NCBI RefSeq assembly: GCF_022370635.2
Contig: NZ_CP092362.2
Coordinates: 1,984,001 to 2,048,000, forward strand
Length of the DNA stretch: 64,000 nt
Direction: 5' to 3'
Source of the DNA: Mycolicibacterium crocinum
Lineage (GTDB): Bacteria; Actinomycetota; Actinomycetes; Mycobacteriales; Mycobacteriaceae
In this document: positions 48,970-58,215 of the stretch, in pieces
Layout of the letters: each line of letters starts with the position of its first letter
How positions within the stretch are numbered: position 1 is the stretch's first letter
Notes under the pieces: model-generated
Database searches by the model: none
Seen by the model: the letters and a program-made list of their open reading frames with translations, nothing else
Told to the model about the DNA's origin: nothing
Made by a program: the position numbers and the translations under genes

Positions 48970-49979
48970 CAGAGGACCTCTACATCAGTGACGTCACGCT
49001 GCGCGACGGTATGCACGCGATCCGCCACCAGTACAGCCTCGAGCAGGTGAGCGCCATCGCCGCCGCGCTGGACGCCGCGGGTGTGGACTCCATCGAGGTG
49101 GCCCACGGCGACGGTTTGGCTGGTTCGACGTGCAACTACGGTTTCGGCGCACACACTGACCTCGAATGGATCGAAGCGGTCGCCGCTGTGGTGACAAGGG
49201 CACGGGTCGCCACACTGCTGCTGCCCGGCATCGGAACGGTGCACAATCTCAAAGACGCCAAGCGGGCGGGTGCCACGGTGGTGCGGGTGGCCACCCACTG
49301 CACGGAGGCGGATATCGCCGCCGAGCACATCGCCGCCGCAAGGGAACTGGGCATGGACACGGTGGGCTTTCTGATGATGAGCCACATGACCACGCCGGCT
49401 GCCCTGGCCGGGCAGGCCAAGCTCATGGAAAGCTACGGCGCCACGTGCGTGTACGTGGTGGACTCCGGTGGCGCGATGCTCATGCGCGACATCGCCGACC
49501 GGGTTGACGCGCTCCGTCAAACCCTGCTGCCTGCCACCGAGATCGGCATCCACGCCCACAACAATCTGTCACTGGGCGTTGCCAATTCGATCGCGGCGGT
49601 CGAACACGGAGCACGTCGGGTCGACGCCTCGCTGGCCGGTATGGGTGCCGGGGCGGGTAACGCACCACTCGAGGTGTTCATCGCGGCGGCGACCAGAGCG
49701 GGCTGGCGTCACGGGTGTGATCTTCATGCACTTGAGGATGCGGCCGACGATCTGGTGCGGCCACTGCAGGATCGGCCCGTCCGCGTCGACCGCGAGACCC
49801 TGACCCTCGGCTACGCGGGTGTGTATTCGAGCTTCTTGCGGCACGCCGAGGTGGCGGCGGCGCGCTATGACGTCGATGCCCGAATGTTGTTGGAGGAAGC
49901 GGGCCGTCGGGGCATGGTCGGTGGGCAGGAAGACATGCTCGTCGACATAGCCTTGGACCTCACCGCGCAAGGCGGTTAG
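48966..49979 (+). CDS. mhpE: 4-Hydroxy-2-oxovalerate aldolase
   Basis: A 337-residue Mn-dependent HMGL-like aldolase of the MhpE/HsaF type; it splits 4-hydroxy-2-oxopentanoate into pyruvate and acetaldehyde and channels the aldehyde to MhpF. It has the N-terminal '[19 protein letters not shown]' with catalytic His and Arg, '[15 protein letters not shown]', '[10 protein letters not shown]', and metal-binding '[15 protein letters not shown]'. The C-terminal communication domain is complete. GTG 48966 overlaps the dehydrogenase stop. Its end overlaps the convergent tetR stop by 4 bases. Confidence 0.96.
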   Translation: MTEDLYISDVTLRDGMHAIRHQYSLEQVSAIAAALDAAGVDSIEVAHGDGLAGSTCNYGFGAHTDLEWIEAVAAVVTRARVATLLLPGIGTVHNLKDAKRAGATVVRVATHCTEADIAAEHIAAARELGMDTVGFLMMSHMTTPAALAGQAKLMESYGATCVYVVDSGGAMLMRDIADRVDALRQTLLPATEIGIHAHNNLSLGVANSIAAVEHGARRVDASLAGMGAGAGNAPLEVFIAAATRAGWRHGCDLHALEDAADDLVRPLQDRPVRVDRETLTLGYAGVYSSFLRHAEVAAARYDVDARMLLEEAGRRGMVGGQEDMLVDIALDLTAQGG

Positions 49980-50635
49980 CCGGCGTCGGTTCCGATGAGC
50001 TCGTCGAGGTCGGGGAGGGGCTGCGCGCAGATCTCGTCGGCTTCCTCGGGGGGCAGTCCCAGCATGACGAGCACGCCACGAGTGGCGTGATCCGATGACT
50101 CGGCCCCGTCACGCTCGGGTTGAGTGCGCAGCAGCTGACCCAAGCCCATCAGGGCCCCGGCCGCCACCGATAAAGCCAGCTCCGGGTCGGCCACGGTGAA
50201 TCGTCCGGCCTCCGCTGCGACGGTGATGTCGCGCAGGGCCCGCGGACCGAGCCCACGGTCGGAGTGCATCAACGTCAACCCGGTGTTGAGCAGTACCCGC
50301 GACGTTTCGGGGAGGTGGCGAAACAAGCGGCCGACGATCCGAAAGCTGCGCGCGAAGGTCAGGGCCGGATCCTCACCGTCGACGCTGAGCTTGTCGAGGA
50401 GGGCGCCGAGCTGGTCGAGAGTGTCGTTGACGGCGGCTTCGAACAGCTCTTCCTTGCTCTCGAAATGGTTGTAGAACGATCCCATTCCGACGTCGGCGGC
50501 CTGGGTGATCTCCAGCACCGGCGCATTCAGGTTTCCGGCGGCAATAAAGCCCTGAGCGGCCCGAACGAGCGCGGCCCGGGTCTGCATCTTGCGTCGTTCG
50601 AGGCGGTTCCCCGCTGGAACCTCGGCACCTGCCAT
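49976..50635 (-). CDS. TetR-family regulator of the second ring-cleavage arm
   Basis: A 219-residue TetR repressor. The HTH is '[20 protein letters not shown]' then '[20 protein letters not shown]' (about 19-62), followed by a ligand domain. It is divergent from a second extradiol dioxygenase gene. The 105-base gap holds two copies of a GATTTCGTCAG-centred site. The leaderless or weak start region contains no strong ribosome site. It is distinct in sequence from the TetR at 46585, so the two arms probably respond to different inducers. Confidence 0.92.
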   Translation of the reverse strand: MAGAEVPAGNRLERRKMQTRAALVRAAQGFIAAGNLNAPVLEITQAADVGMGSFYNHFESKEELFEAAVNDTLDQLGALLDKLSVDGEDPALTFARSFRIVGRLFRHLPETSRVLLNTGLTLMHSDRGLGPRALRDITVAAEAGRFTVADPELALSVAAGALMGLGQLLRTQPERDGAESSDHATRGVLVMLGLPPEEADEICAQPLPDLDELIGTDAG

Positions 50636-50662
50636 GCGCAGATACTAGCAGTCCAACTCATT

Positions 50663-50680
50663 ACTGAGGATTTCGTCAGA
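50663..50680. promoter_or_regulatory. Operator copy 1 of the second arm
   Basis: ACTGAGGATTTCGTCAGA, an imperfect palindrome 28 bases ahead of tetR. The 11-base core GATTTCGTCAG recurs at 50712. Confidence 0.6.
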
Positions 50681-50705
50681 AGTATTGACTGAGGATGCTC
50701 TCGTA

Positions 50706-50723
50706 AGTGATGATTTCGTCAGT
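50706..50723. promoter_or_regulatory. Operator copy 2 of the second arm
   Basis: AGTGATGATTTCGTCAGT, 43 bases from copy 1 and 18 bases ahead of the dioxygenase GTG. It is an imperfect palindrome (6 of 8 arm bases). The two copies flank the divergent promoters. Confidence 0.6.
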
Positions 50724-50740
50724 TAGGGAAAGGGGCCGCG

Positions 50741-51874
50741 GTGGCACAACATCTCGATACACACAAAGGCCTGCACAGCGAGCACGGCGCAGTGCGGGGC
50801 GAGCATCCCGGTCGGTCGACCAACCCCGTCATCAAAGTGCGCGACCTGGCCTGGCTGGAGTTCGAGAAGCCGGATCTGGAGCGCGCCGAGAGGTTCGCGC
50901 GAGCGTTCGGCTTCACCCCGGTGCTGCGTACCGAATACGAGCTTGCACTGCGCGGCACCGACGCCGGTTCGGCATGCGTGATCATTCGGCGCGGTCCGCG
51001 GTCGCGATTCGTCGGACCGGCGTTCGCCGCGGATGACGCCGCCGACGTGAAGCGGCTTGCCGCCGCGACCGGCAGGCCGACCAGTCCTCTACCTGAGGCC
51101 ATCGGCGGTCTCGTGGTCGAGCTCGCCGATCCCGGTGGCATGCCGGTTCGCGTCGTAGCCGGGACGCGCGACCTGGCCGAACTACCCGCCCAGCAACCGC
51201 ATCGATTCAACTTCGGACGAGAACTGGTGCGTATCAACAATACTCAGCGCCCACCACGTGAGCCGGCGCGTATCCAGCGGCTGGGACATGTCGTCCTGCA
51301 GCGCACCCGCCACCGACGGTCGCTTGACTGGTACCTCGACCACCTGGGGTTGATCGTCAGCGACTTCCTCTACTACCCGGGCCAACGGGAGCGCGGACCG
51401 ACCATGAGTTTCATCCGCTGCGACCGTGGCGCGACCCCCACCGACCATCACACGCTGGCCCTGGTGCTGGGTCCTTCGGATCGTTACGTCCACTCCGCCT
51501 ATCAGGTATGCGACCTCGATGCCGTTGCGGCCGGCGGAGAGTATCTCCGGGAGAACGGATTCCAGCGCTCGTGGGGGATCGGCCGCCACATTCAGGGCAG
51601 TCAGATCTTCGACTACTGGCGCGACCCGGACGGCTTCCTGGTCGAGCACTTCAGTGACGGTGACATGTTCGACAACACCCTCGAACCCGGCTGGGCGCCG
51701 ATGACGGCGTCCGGACTTGCCCAGTGGGGTCCGCCGGTGACCAAAGACTTCCTTGGGATCAGCCCGACCAAGGAATCACTACGCGAGATGCGCTCAATGA
51801 TGACCGCCATCCGCGACGACAACGAATTCGACCTCACCCGCCTGCGCGGACTCCTGAAAGTGACACGCTCATGA
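50741..51874 (+). CDS. Extradiol dioxygenase of VOC type (second paralogue)
   Basis: A 377-residue type I extradiol dioxygenase, longer than the BphC norm because of an N-terminal extension (about 30 residues, His-rich) and a C-terminal tail. Iron ligands are His183 (QRLGHVVLQ), His251 (RYVHSAYQV) and Glu302 (GFLVEHFSD). 'TDHHTLALVLG' carries the catalytic His pair. It starts at GTG 50741 with GGGAAAGGGG ahead. It is first gene of a coupled trio; its stop overlaps the FAH-family gene (ATGA). It is only distantly similar to the dioxygenase at 43043. Confidence 0.93.
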   Translation: MAQHLDTHKGLHSEHGAVRGEHPGRSTNPVIKVRDLAWLEFEKPDLERAERFARAFGFTPVLRTEYELALRGTDAGSACVIIRRGPRSRFVGPAFAADDAADVKRLAAATGRPTSPLPEAIGGLVVELADPGGMPVRVVAGTRDLAELPAQQPHRFNFGRELVRINNTQRPPREPARIQRLGHVVLQRTRHRRSLDWYLDHLGLIVSDFLYYPGQRERGPTMSFIRCDRGATPTDHHTLALVLGPSDRYVHSAYQVCDLDAVAAGGEYLRENGFQRSWGIGRHIQGSQIFDYWRDPDGFLVEHFSDGDMFDNTLEPGWAPMTASGLAQWGPPVTKDFLGISPTKESLREMRSMMTAIRDDNEFDLTRLRGLLKVTRS

Positions 51875-52809
51875 GTATTTCGGTCTATCGCACCATCGAC
51901 GGATGGTGGGCCGGTTCGTCCGACTCCGTCGCGCACGTCGAGACCACGGCAACGACAACCGCTGCGCTACTGGCCGACCGCGCGGCCATCGAGGCCGCGG
52001 TCACCAGCGCAGACAGGGTGGCAACCGCGACGCTCGAGCTGCTCTCGCCGGTCACCGCGCCGTGTCGTGTGATTGCGCAGATGACGAACTTCGCCTCCCA
52101 TGTCCTCGATACCGGCGGCGACCCGAAGACGGTGCCGCTGACCTTCTTCCGCAAGGCATCGGGGTCGATCACCGGACCGTACGGCGACATCGTCAAACCC
52201 GCCCACGTCCGGTTGCTGGACTACGAAGTGGAGATCGGCCTGGTGATCGGTCGCGACGTTCCCGTCGGCACCACCATCACCGCCGACAATCTCGCCGACT
52301 ATGTCTGCGGCATCGTGGTGACCAACGACGTGTCCGCACGCGATGTGCAGCTGACCAAAACACAGTTCTACGAGGCGAAGTCCTACCCGGGCTTCACCCC
52401 GGTGGGCCCGGCGCTGGTTCTGTTGGACGCCGATGAGATGCGCCGCTTCGATGAACTGCGCCTGCAACTCAAGGTCAACGGCCAGCCGCGTCAGGACAGC
52501 ACGGTCAAGACCGACATGATCTATCGGCCGGTTCAGGCGCTCACGGCGCTGACCCGGTTCCAAACGCTCGCCGCCGGCGACCTGGTCCTGACCGGCACCC
52601 CGGTCGGGACGGCACTGTCGGCACCGCCGAAGGCGGTCCAGAAGGTGAGCGGGCTACTACCCGACGACTTGAAGTGGAAGCTGTTCTTCAAGGGACAGGC
52701 CAAGAATTCCAACTACCTGCGCGACGGCGATGTCGTTGAGGCGTCGGTCGGAACCGACGACGGCAAGATCGCACTGGGCACCCAGCGCAATCGAATCAGA
52801 TTCGCATGA
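51871..52809 (+). CDS. Fumarylacetoacetate hydrolase-family enzyme
   Basis: A 312-residue FAH-superfamily protein. The metal site is built from 'LLDYEVEIGLVIGRDVPVG' (acidic ligands) and 'GIVVTNDVSARDVQLTKTQFYEAKSYPGFTPVGP' in outline. The C-terminal 'TGTPVGTALSAPPKAV' is typical. Family members hydrolyse or isomerise 1,3-diketo or dienoate ring-fission products, so here it probably replaces an alpha/beta C-C hydrolase after the dioxygenase. ATG 51871 and the stop at 52809 both overlap their neighbours by ATGA. Confidence 0.93.
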   Translation: MSISVYRTIDGWWAGSSDSVAHVETTATTTAALLADRAAIEAAVTSADRVATATLELLSPVTAPCRVIAQMTNFASHVLDTGGDPKTVPLTFFRKASGSITGPYGDIVKPAHVRLLDYEVEIGLVIGRDVPVGTTITADNLADYVCGIVVTNDVSARDVQLTKTQFYEAKSYPGFTPVGPALVLLDADEMRRFDELRLQLKVNGQPRQDSTVKTDMIYRPVQALTALTRFQTLAAGDLVLTGTPVGTALSAPPKAVQKVSGLLPDDLKWKLFFKGQAKNSNYLRDGDVVEASVGTDDGKIALGTQRNRIRFA

Positions 52810-54329
52810 GCGCTCTGCCCGCCTTCGTGCCTGTGGTAATCGTCGGCGCGGGGCCGACAGGCATCGCGGCGGCAACGAAGCTGGCGCAGTACGGCATTCA
52901 GTGCCTGCTGCTCGACCGCTGGGTCGATGTCTATCCGCAACCGCGCGCCGTGCACCTCGACGACGAGGTGTTCCGACTTCTGGCGGGGTTGGGTATCGCC
53001 GAGGAGTTCGCGGCGATCTCCCGGCCGGCCCGCGGGCTGCAGCTCCGCGATCCGAGCATGCGGGTGCTCGCCGAATTCCGCCGCGAGGGTGATGAGACCG
53101 CCAACGGCTACCCACAGGCCAACATGTTCGACCAGCCGGAGCTCGAGCGGCTGTTGCGAAACAACCTGAAGAAGTATCCAGAAGCCGTGTTGTTCGGCAA
53201 CGCCGAGGTCGTCGAAGCCGTCCAGATCAGCACCGACCGCGCCCGGGTCACCGTACAGGACCGGCTCAGCGGTGAGCAGCACAGCGTGCAGGCTCGCTTT
53301 GTACTCGGCTGCGACGGGGCGAACAGTCTGGTGCGCAGGGCTATCGGCGCCCACATGAACGATTTGAAGTTTCAGCAGCGTTGGCTGGTCGCCGACGTGG
53401 CGACCGATGCCGACCTGCGCCAGTGGGACGGCGTGCACCAGGTGTGCGATCCCGACCGCGCCGCCACGTATATGCGGATCGGGGCGGATCGCTATCGATG
53501 GGAGTTCCGGCTGCGCGAGGACGAAACCGCCGACACCTACGGCACGCTCTCAGCGCTGTATCCGCTGATTCGACCGTGGGTGGAACAGGTGGCCGTCGAC
53601 GAACTGAAACTCGTGCGGGTCGCCGAATACACGTTCCGTGCTCAGGTCGCCACCCATTGGCGCCAGTCGAGCATGTTCATCCTCGGCGACGCCGCGCATC
53701 TGACACCGCCATTCATCGGACAAGGACTCTGCGCCGGCCTTCGTGATGCGGTGAATCTAGCGTGGAAACTAGCCGGCGTGATCAACGGCTGGCTACCCGA
53801 GTCGGTGCTCGACAGCTATGAGGCCGAGAGAAAGCCGCACGCGCGCAACCTGATTCGATTCGCCCTCGCTGTCGGCGCGGCGATGACGGCAGGAGGGCGT
53901 GCTGGTGACCTGCTGCGCCGCCTCGTGGTGCCCCGGTTGCATGTGATACCCGGTGTGCGCGAAAAGATCGTGGACAGTGCGACCCCGGCGTTGCGCGGCA
54001 GCGAGCTGGTGATCCGATCGCTGCGGCTCCGGCAGCTGGCCGGAACGCTGTGTCCGAATCCGCTCATGCTTGACGGCAAGCGATTCGACGAGTTCGTGGG
54101 GCAGCGATTCGCGGTGGTGACCGCAGTGCCACTCAACCGTTCTCAACGCGATGACGTGGATCGCGCAGGCGCGGTGGTGATTACGGCGCCTCCTGGGACG
54201 ACATTGGCGCAGTGGCTGCAGAGTGGGCGGTCCAGCGCCGCTGCCGTGAGACCCGACCGAACTGTCCTGACGGCAGGCCGAACCCTGTCCGAAGTGCTCG
54301 ACGCGGTACCGGTCTTCGCCCCGCGTTAG
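52806..54329 (+). CDS. FAD-dependent aromatic hydroxylase (second MhpA-like)
   Basis: A 507-residue class A flavin monooxygenase. The FAD motif is 'VVIVGAGPTGIAAATKLAQYG', the DG motif 'LGCDGANSLVRRAIG', and the GD motif 'FILGDAAHLTPPFIGQGLCAGLRDAVNLAWKL' in outline. It shares the overall plan of the enzyme at 44904 but differs in sequence, so it probably hydroxylates a different phenol. It is the last gene of the dioxygenase-FAH-hydroxylase operon (ATGA overlap) and converges on the substrate-binding protein gene with a 4-base overlap. Confidence 0.93.
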   Translation: MSALPAFVPVVIVGAGPTGIAAATKLAQYGIQCLLLDRWVDVYPQPRAVHLDDEVFRLLAGLGIAEEFAAISRPARGLQLRDPSMRVLAEFRREGDETANGYPQANMFDQPELERLLRNNLKKYPEAVLFGNAEVVEAVQISTDRARVTVQDRLSGEQHSVQARFVLGCDGANSLVRRAIGAHMNDLKFQQRWLVADVATDADLRQWDGVHQVCDPDRAATYMRIGADRYRWEFRLREDETADTYGTLSALYPLIRPWVEQVAVDELKLVRVAEYTFRAQVATHWRQSSMFILGDAAHLTPPFIGQGLCAGLRDAVNLAWKLAGVINGWLPESVLDSYEAERKPHARNLIRFALAVGAAMTAGGRAGDLLRRLVVPRLHVIPGVREKIVDSATPALRGSELVIRSLRLRQLAGTLCPNPLMLDGKRFDEFVGQRFAVVTAVPLNRSQRDDVDRAGAVVITAPPGTTLAQWLQSGRSSAAAVRPDRTVLTAGRTLSEVLDAVPVFAPR

Positions 54330-55291
54330 CTCACGGCCCCGGCCAGCAGCGGCGGTAACTGATCGGCCACCACCGGGAAGGACAGCGGCGAGGTGAACGC
54401 GATGGCGGCGGACTGCTCCCGGGTGGTGAAGACATTGCGGTTGCCGAACGCAGCGATGGCAGGAACGGCTTGTAGCGCAGCGATATCCGCCTCGCTCTCG
54501 GTGCGCCACAGCAACACGTCGACACCGCCGAGCGCCGCCTCGACCTGGTCGACCGGAATATAGGCGCGATCATCGCCGGGGCGGCCGAATGCGTCCAGCG
54601 CGGCGGGAATGACGAAGCCCATCTGGGAGAGCCATTCGGTTTTCCAGCCGGCTCGCGACGCGAAGGCGCTGTCTTGCCAGCGCGTCGAGCCCTGCAGGGA
54701 GGCGATCGACTTGCCCTGAAACTGCGGAAACGTTCTGGCGATATTGGCGAAAGCGGTGTCGATTGCGTCGATCTGAGACTTCATCGCCTCGGGCCGGAAG
54801 ACCGCCTGGGCGATCGCGGTCGACTGTTGCTTCCACGGTTCGAAGAACGGCACCGCGCCGGACTGCGGAATGGTCGGGGCGATCGCCGACAGGCGTTCGT
54901 AGGACTTGGCGTCGACACCGGCGTTGGTGGCCACGATGAGATCGGGGCGCAGGGCGGCGATCCGGTCGATCTGAATGCCGTTGGCCAGGCTCAGAATCGT
55001 CGGTTGCGCTCCACCGAGTCGCGGCTGCGCCCACGGCCAGACCGCATGGGGTTGATTGCCGAACCATTCGGTGGTCGCCACCGGGACGACACCGAGTGAG
55101 AGCAGATCGTCCTGCTCGGTGAAGCCGGCGCTGACGACGCGTCGCGGTGGTGCCGCGACGTGCGTGCTGCCGAAAGCGTGAGTGACGGTGACTCCGTCGG
55201 GTGCCGCTGATGCGGTTGCCGCGGAGGCGACTGCGAGCCCGGTCGTGGCAGCCAGTCCGAGAAAACCCCGCCTACTCCACTCCGAGTGCAC
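54326..55291 (-). CDS. Tat-exported FecB-like siderophore/heme-binding protein
   Basis: A 321-residue periplasmic binding protein of the iron-siderophore class (peripla_BP_2). The N-terminus 'WSRRGFLGLAATTGLAVASAATASA' is a Tat signal without a lipobox. The fold markers are 'APPRRVVSAGFTEQDDLLSLGVVPVATTEW' in outline, 'IAALRPDLIVATNAG', 'SYERLSAIAPTI' and 'DVLLWRTESEADIAAL'. It is reminiscent of M. tuberculosis FecB/Rv0265c. No ABC permease or ATPase genes follow; the neighbour is a divergent MFS transporter. It probably captures a ferric siderophore. Confidence 0.92.
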   Translation of the reverse strand: MHSEWSRRGFLGLAATTGLAVASAATASAAPDGVTVTHAFGSTHVAAPPRRVVSAGFTEQDDLLSLGVVPVATTEWFGNQPHAVWPWAQPRLGGAQPTILSLANGIQIDRIAALRPDLIVATNAGVDAKSYERLSAIAPTIPQSGAVPFFEPWKQQSTAIAQAVFRPEAMKSQIDAIDTAFANIARTFPQFQGKSIASLQGSTRWQDSAFASRAGWKTEWLSQMGFVIPAALDAFGRPGDDRAYIPVDQVEAALGGVDVLLWRTESEADIAALQAVPAIAAFGNRNVFTTREQSAAIAFTSPLSFPVVADQLPPLLAGAVS

Positions 55292-55362
55292 GGCGACTCC
55301 TGTCTGAAAGGTCTTTGCGACGACTGGCTAACGGTACCGCTGATCGGTCGTATCGTGATGCG

Positions 55363-56724
55363 GTGAAACAATGGGGCTCCCGCTGGATATTGTCCGCGGT
55401 GTCGATTGCCCTGTTCTGCGTCCAGATCGACTATTTCGCTGTCAACCTGGCGCTGCCGAGGATCGCCGCCGACCTGCACACGACCACGACCGACCTGCAA
55501 TGGGTGATCAGCGTGTACATGCTCACGCTGGGGGCATTCATGGTGCCCGCCGGGCGCATTGGCGACATCTTCGGTCGGCGCCGCGCGCTGCTGGCCGGTG
55601 TCGCCCTGTTCGGGGTCGCGTCGGTCTGTTGCGCGCTGGCGTCCAGTGCTGCGGTACTGATCGCCGCCCGCGCCGCGCAGGGAATCGGTGCGGCCTTGAT
55701 CTTTCCGGTCTCCGTCAGTGTTCTGACGAATGCATACTCGTCCGAAAAGGCCAGTCGCGCAATTGGTCTGGCCTACGGAATCGCGGGTCTGGGGAATGCG
55801 GCCGGTCCGGTCGCCGGTGGAATTCTGACCGACACCCTGGGTTGGCGAGCGGTGTTCTGGCTGCTGGTCCCGTTCGCTCTCGTGTCGTTGATCCTTGGTG
55901 CCCTGGCGATTCCGGAGTCGTTCGACCCCACCGTTCCGCGCCGGCTGGATGTGGCGGGTCTCGCGCTAATCATCACCGGGGTGGGCCTTTTCACGCTGAC
56001 CGTCGATCGTGCGCCTTCCTGGGGATGGACATCGGCGACCACGATCGGTGCCGCGATCGCATCGGTGGCGTTACTCGGCGTCTTCGCGGTCGTCGAACGC
56101 CACATTCGTTGGCCGCTGTTGGATCTTTCGCTGCTGAGCAACGGGAGGTTCGTGGTCTTGGTGGCCGCGGGCACTGTGGCCAACGTCGCCTACGCGGTGA
56201 CGGTCTTCCTGTCGACACTCAATCTCCAGCAGGTGCGCGGACTCACGCCGCTCGCGGCCGGCCTCATGTTCCTCGGCCCGTCGGCCGGTGCGGCCTTGGG
56301 CGGCGTGATCTCGGGTCGCCTCGCGACACGTCATGCGCCGGCCGCGGTGATGGGCGTCGGATGCGCGGCCGCGGCGGTGGCGTTGGCGGTGCTGGCGGCC
56401 GCGACCAACCCGACGGTGTACGTCGTGGCGCTGACCGCGTGCGGCTTCACGATGGGATTGGTCTATGCCTTCACGACGGTCGCGACGCAGACCGTGGTGG
56501 CGCCGCAACGCGCCGGCGAGGCCGCCGGGGTGACGCTGACATTTCTGGTCACCATCGCCGGCGTCGGGGTAGCGGTGGCCGGTACGTTATTGGAAGTGTT
56601 GCAGCGCAACGGTTTCAATAGTGGCGGCGGGATCAGCACGATACTGGCGATCATCGCGGCACCGCTACTGCTGGTGGGCCTCGCCGTCCTGTTGCGGTCG
56701 CGGCACGATCAGCCCGCTAGTTGA
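55363..56724 (+). CDS. MFS drug/small-molecule exporter (DHA2-like)
   Basis: A 453-residue major facilitator protein with about twelve to fourteen helices. The start GTG 55363 gives a compact N-terminus (VKQWGSRWILSAVSIALFCVQIDYFAVNLALP in outline). Family motifs are 'VYMLTLGAFMVPAGRIGDIFGRRRAL' in outline (motif A-like), 'GIGAALIFPVSVSVLTNAYS' and 'GLAYGIAGLGNAAGPVAGGILTD' (motif C, antiporter). It is divergent from the siderophore-binding protein gene, 71 bases apart. It could be a drug or siderophore exporter; the context slightly favours the latter. Confidence 0.92.
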   Translation: MKQWGSRWILSAVSIALFCVQIDYFAVNLALPRIAADLHTTTTDLQWVISVYMLTLGAFMVPAGRIGDIFGRRRALLAGVALFGVASVCCALASSAAVLIAARAAQGIGAALIFPVSVSVLTNAYSSEKASRAIGLAYGIAGLGNAAGPVAGGILTDTLGWRAVFWLLVPFALVSLILGALAIPESFDPTVPRRLDVAGLALIITGVGLFTLTVDRAPSWGWTSATTIGAAIASVALLGVFAVVERHIRWPLLDLSLLSNGRFVVLVAAGTVANVAYAVTVFLSTLNLQQVRGLTPLAAGLMFLGPSAGAALGGVISGRLATRHAPAAVMGVGCAAAAVALAVLAAATNPTVYVVALTACGFTMGLVYAFTTVATQTVVAPQRAGEAAGVTLTFLVTIAGVGVAVAGTLLEVLQRNGFNSGGGISTILAIIAAPLLLVGLAVLLRSRHDQPAS

Positions 56725-57385
56725 CCGGCACGTCGAGAATCGGCCGCTGGACCCCGGCCCCGGGGCCATCGAAGTGCCACCACTCGCCGGAGTAGACCGC
56801 GAGGCCACCGTCGGCCATCGCGGTGCGCAGACGAGCGCGGTTGGCCTGCGCTGCGGCGCTGACCCCGTCGGTGGCGTAGGCCTGTGCGCGGGCGGAGAAG
56901 TCATCGAAATCGGTGCCCATATCGACCAGTTGGCCGTACGCGGCGATTGTCACGTCGACGGATCGTCCTGCCTCGTGGCTGCGCGCGTACGGGCCGGGCT
57001 TGGCCACCCAGGCCGGATTGGGCACCGCCTGGAACATCCGGACCTGGACATCGTGTGGGCGGTAGCAGTCCCAGAACACCAAGACATCACCCTGGGCCCG
57101 AAGAGATTCGGCGGCCTTCGCCAGCCCCGGCGCCATCGAATCGTGAACCAGACAGCGTGCGCCGGCCGGATACAAAGGCACGCCGACGAAGTTGCGCGGC
57201 GTCGCGTAGCGCAAGTCGATGACAGCGTCGGGGACGACGGTTCGCACGTCCACGAACCCGGCCGCGGCGGCCTGCGGACTGACCGGCGCGACATCGGCGC
57301 CGGGAACCGCACCGGCCGGTGCCGCCGCCCCCGTGGCGGTCGCGAAGGCCGTCAAGACGGTCAGTAGGCAGGGGAGGATTCTCAC
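56717..57385 (-). CDS. Secreted VanX-like D-alanyl-D-alanine dipeptidase
   Basis: A 222-residue exported M15D zinc dipeptidase. It has a signal peptide (ILPCLLTVLTAFATATGAAAPAGA) and the catalytic motifs SHEAGRSVDVTI (HxxxxxxD) and GEWWHFDG (ExxWH). Family members cleave D-Ala-D-Ala or related dipeptides. GTG 57385 begins 1 base after the stop of the PAS-ANTAR gene, so the two may be co-transcribed. Its end overlaps the MFS stop by 8 bases. It probably functions in cell-wall peptide recycling rather than vancomycin resistance, since no vanHA genes are present. Confidence 0.92.
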   Translation of the reverse strand: MRILPCLLTVLTAFATATGAAAPAGAVPGADVAPVSPQAAAAGFVDVRTVVPDAVIDLRYATPRNFVGVPLYPAGARCLVHDSMAPGLAKAAESLRAQGDVLVFWDCYRPHDVQVRMFQAVPNPAWVAKPGPYARSHEAGRSVDVTIAAYGQLVDMGTDFDDFSARAQAYATDGVSAAAQANRARLRTAMADGGLAVYSGEWWHFDGPGAGVQRPILDVPVN

Positions 57386-57386
57386 G

Positions 57387-58088
57387 TCAGGACGACTGCG
57401 TCTGCTGCGGACTCCCGATCCGCCGGTCAGCGGTGAGCAGCAAGTTGTCGTATGCCGCGCGCGGTGGCGACACCTCGGCCTGGGACAGGGCGACGAAATC
57501 GGCGACCACCTGGTCGGCCAGTAGCCGCAGTTTGATGTTGGCCTCCTGGGAACGCCAGCGCAGCAGGTCGAATGCCGCCTCCGAGTCGATGCCGTACACA
57601 ACCATCAGCATGCCCTTGGCCTGCTCGATGGTCGCGCGGTTCTCGGCGATCTCGGCGATGGCCTCGCTGAACTGCTTCTGCTTGCGATCTTCACCTGGCG
57701 TGACGTCGACGTAGAAGCCCTCGGTACCGATGACCTCGCCGCTGGCGTCCTGCAGCTTGTCTGCCACCACGATCACGTGATGGATCCGGCCGGTGGTGTC
57801 GACGATCCGGTGCCGGGTGCTGAAGGCCTTGTGGTGCCGGCGCACGTCGTCGAGGGTGTTCGCGACCTGTTGGTAGTCGTCCGGATGCTTGTGCGACAGG
57901 ACCAGCTCGGTGGTCGGGGAGACCGTGCCGGGCTCGTACCCGTGCATGATCTGCACCGCGTCCGACCATTCCCAGCGCTCGTCGTCGAAGTAAAACCGGA
58001 ATTGCCCCACCTGGTGCGGACTTACGCCGACCAGGTCATAGCCGTCGTCGCTCCCCGTTGCCGGATCCTCGTCCGCCACCATCGACAC
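57387..58088 (-). CDS. PAS-ANTAR RNA-binding response regulator
   Basis: A 233-residue cytoplasmic regulator. It has an N-terminal PAS-like domain ('FRFYFDDERWEWSDAVQIMHGY' to 'VIGTEGFYVDVTPGE', about 30-135) and a C-terminal ANTAR domain ('FSEAIAEIAENRATIEQAKGMLMVVYGIDSEAAFDLLRWRSQEANIKLRLLADQVV' in outline, about 143-200). ANTAR domains bind twin hairpins in nascent RNA and stop termination. PAS-ANTAR proteins are common in mycobacteria and probably sense redox or ligands. The leader ahead of it holds two inverted repeats. It precedes the VanX-like gene by 1 base. Confidence 0.93.
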   Translation of the reverse strand: MSMVADEDPATGSDDGYDLVGVSPHQVGQFRFYFDDERWEWSDAVQIMHGYEPGTVSPTTELVLSHKHPDDYQQVANTLDDVRRHHKAFSTRHRIVDTTGRIHHVIVVADKLQDASGEVIGTEGFYVDVTPGEDRKQKQFSEAIAEIAENRATIEQAKGMLMVVYGIDSEAAFDLLRWRSQEANIKLRLLADQVVADFVALSQAEVSPPRAAYDNLLLTADRRIGSPQQTQSS

Positions 58089-58100
58089 CCCATCGCCCCA

Positions 58101-58116
58101 ACAACCTCTTGGTTGT
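58101..58116. promoter_or_regulatory. Inverted repeat ahead of the PAS-ANTAR gene
   Basis: ACAACC-TCTT-GGTTGT, a perfect 6-base repeat 12 bases upstream of the start. It could be a hairpin in the leader RNA (ANTAR proteins bind hairpins) or an operator. Confidence 0.35.
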
Positions 58117-58215
58117 CTCCTTGTAGGAAAGCCGCAGGAGCTTGGACGGCGACAAGTGCCATGAAGGCAGAACCCATCGCCATCCCAGGTTCTGCGGGCA
58201 GAAATTTTGTACTAC

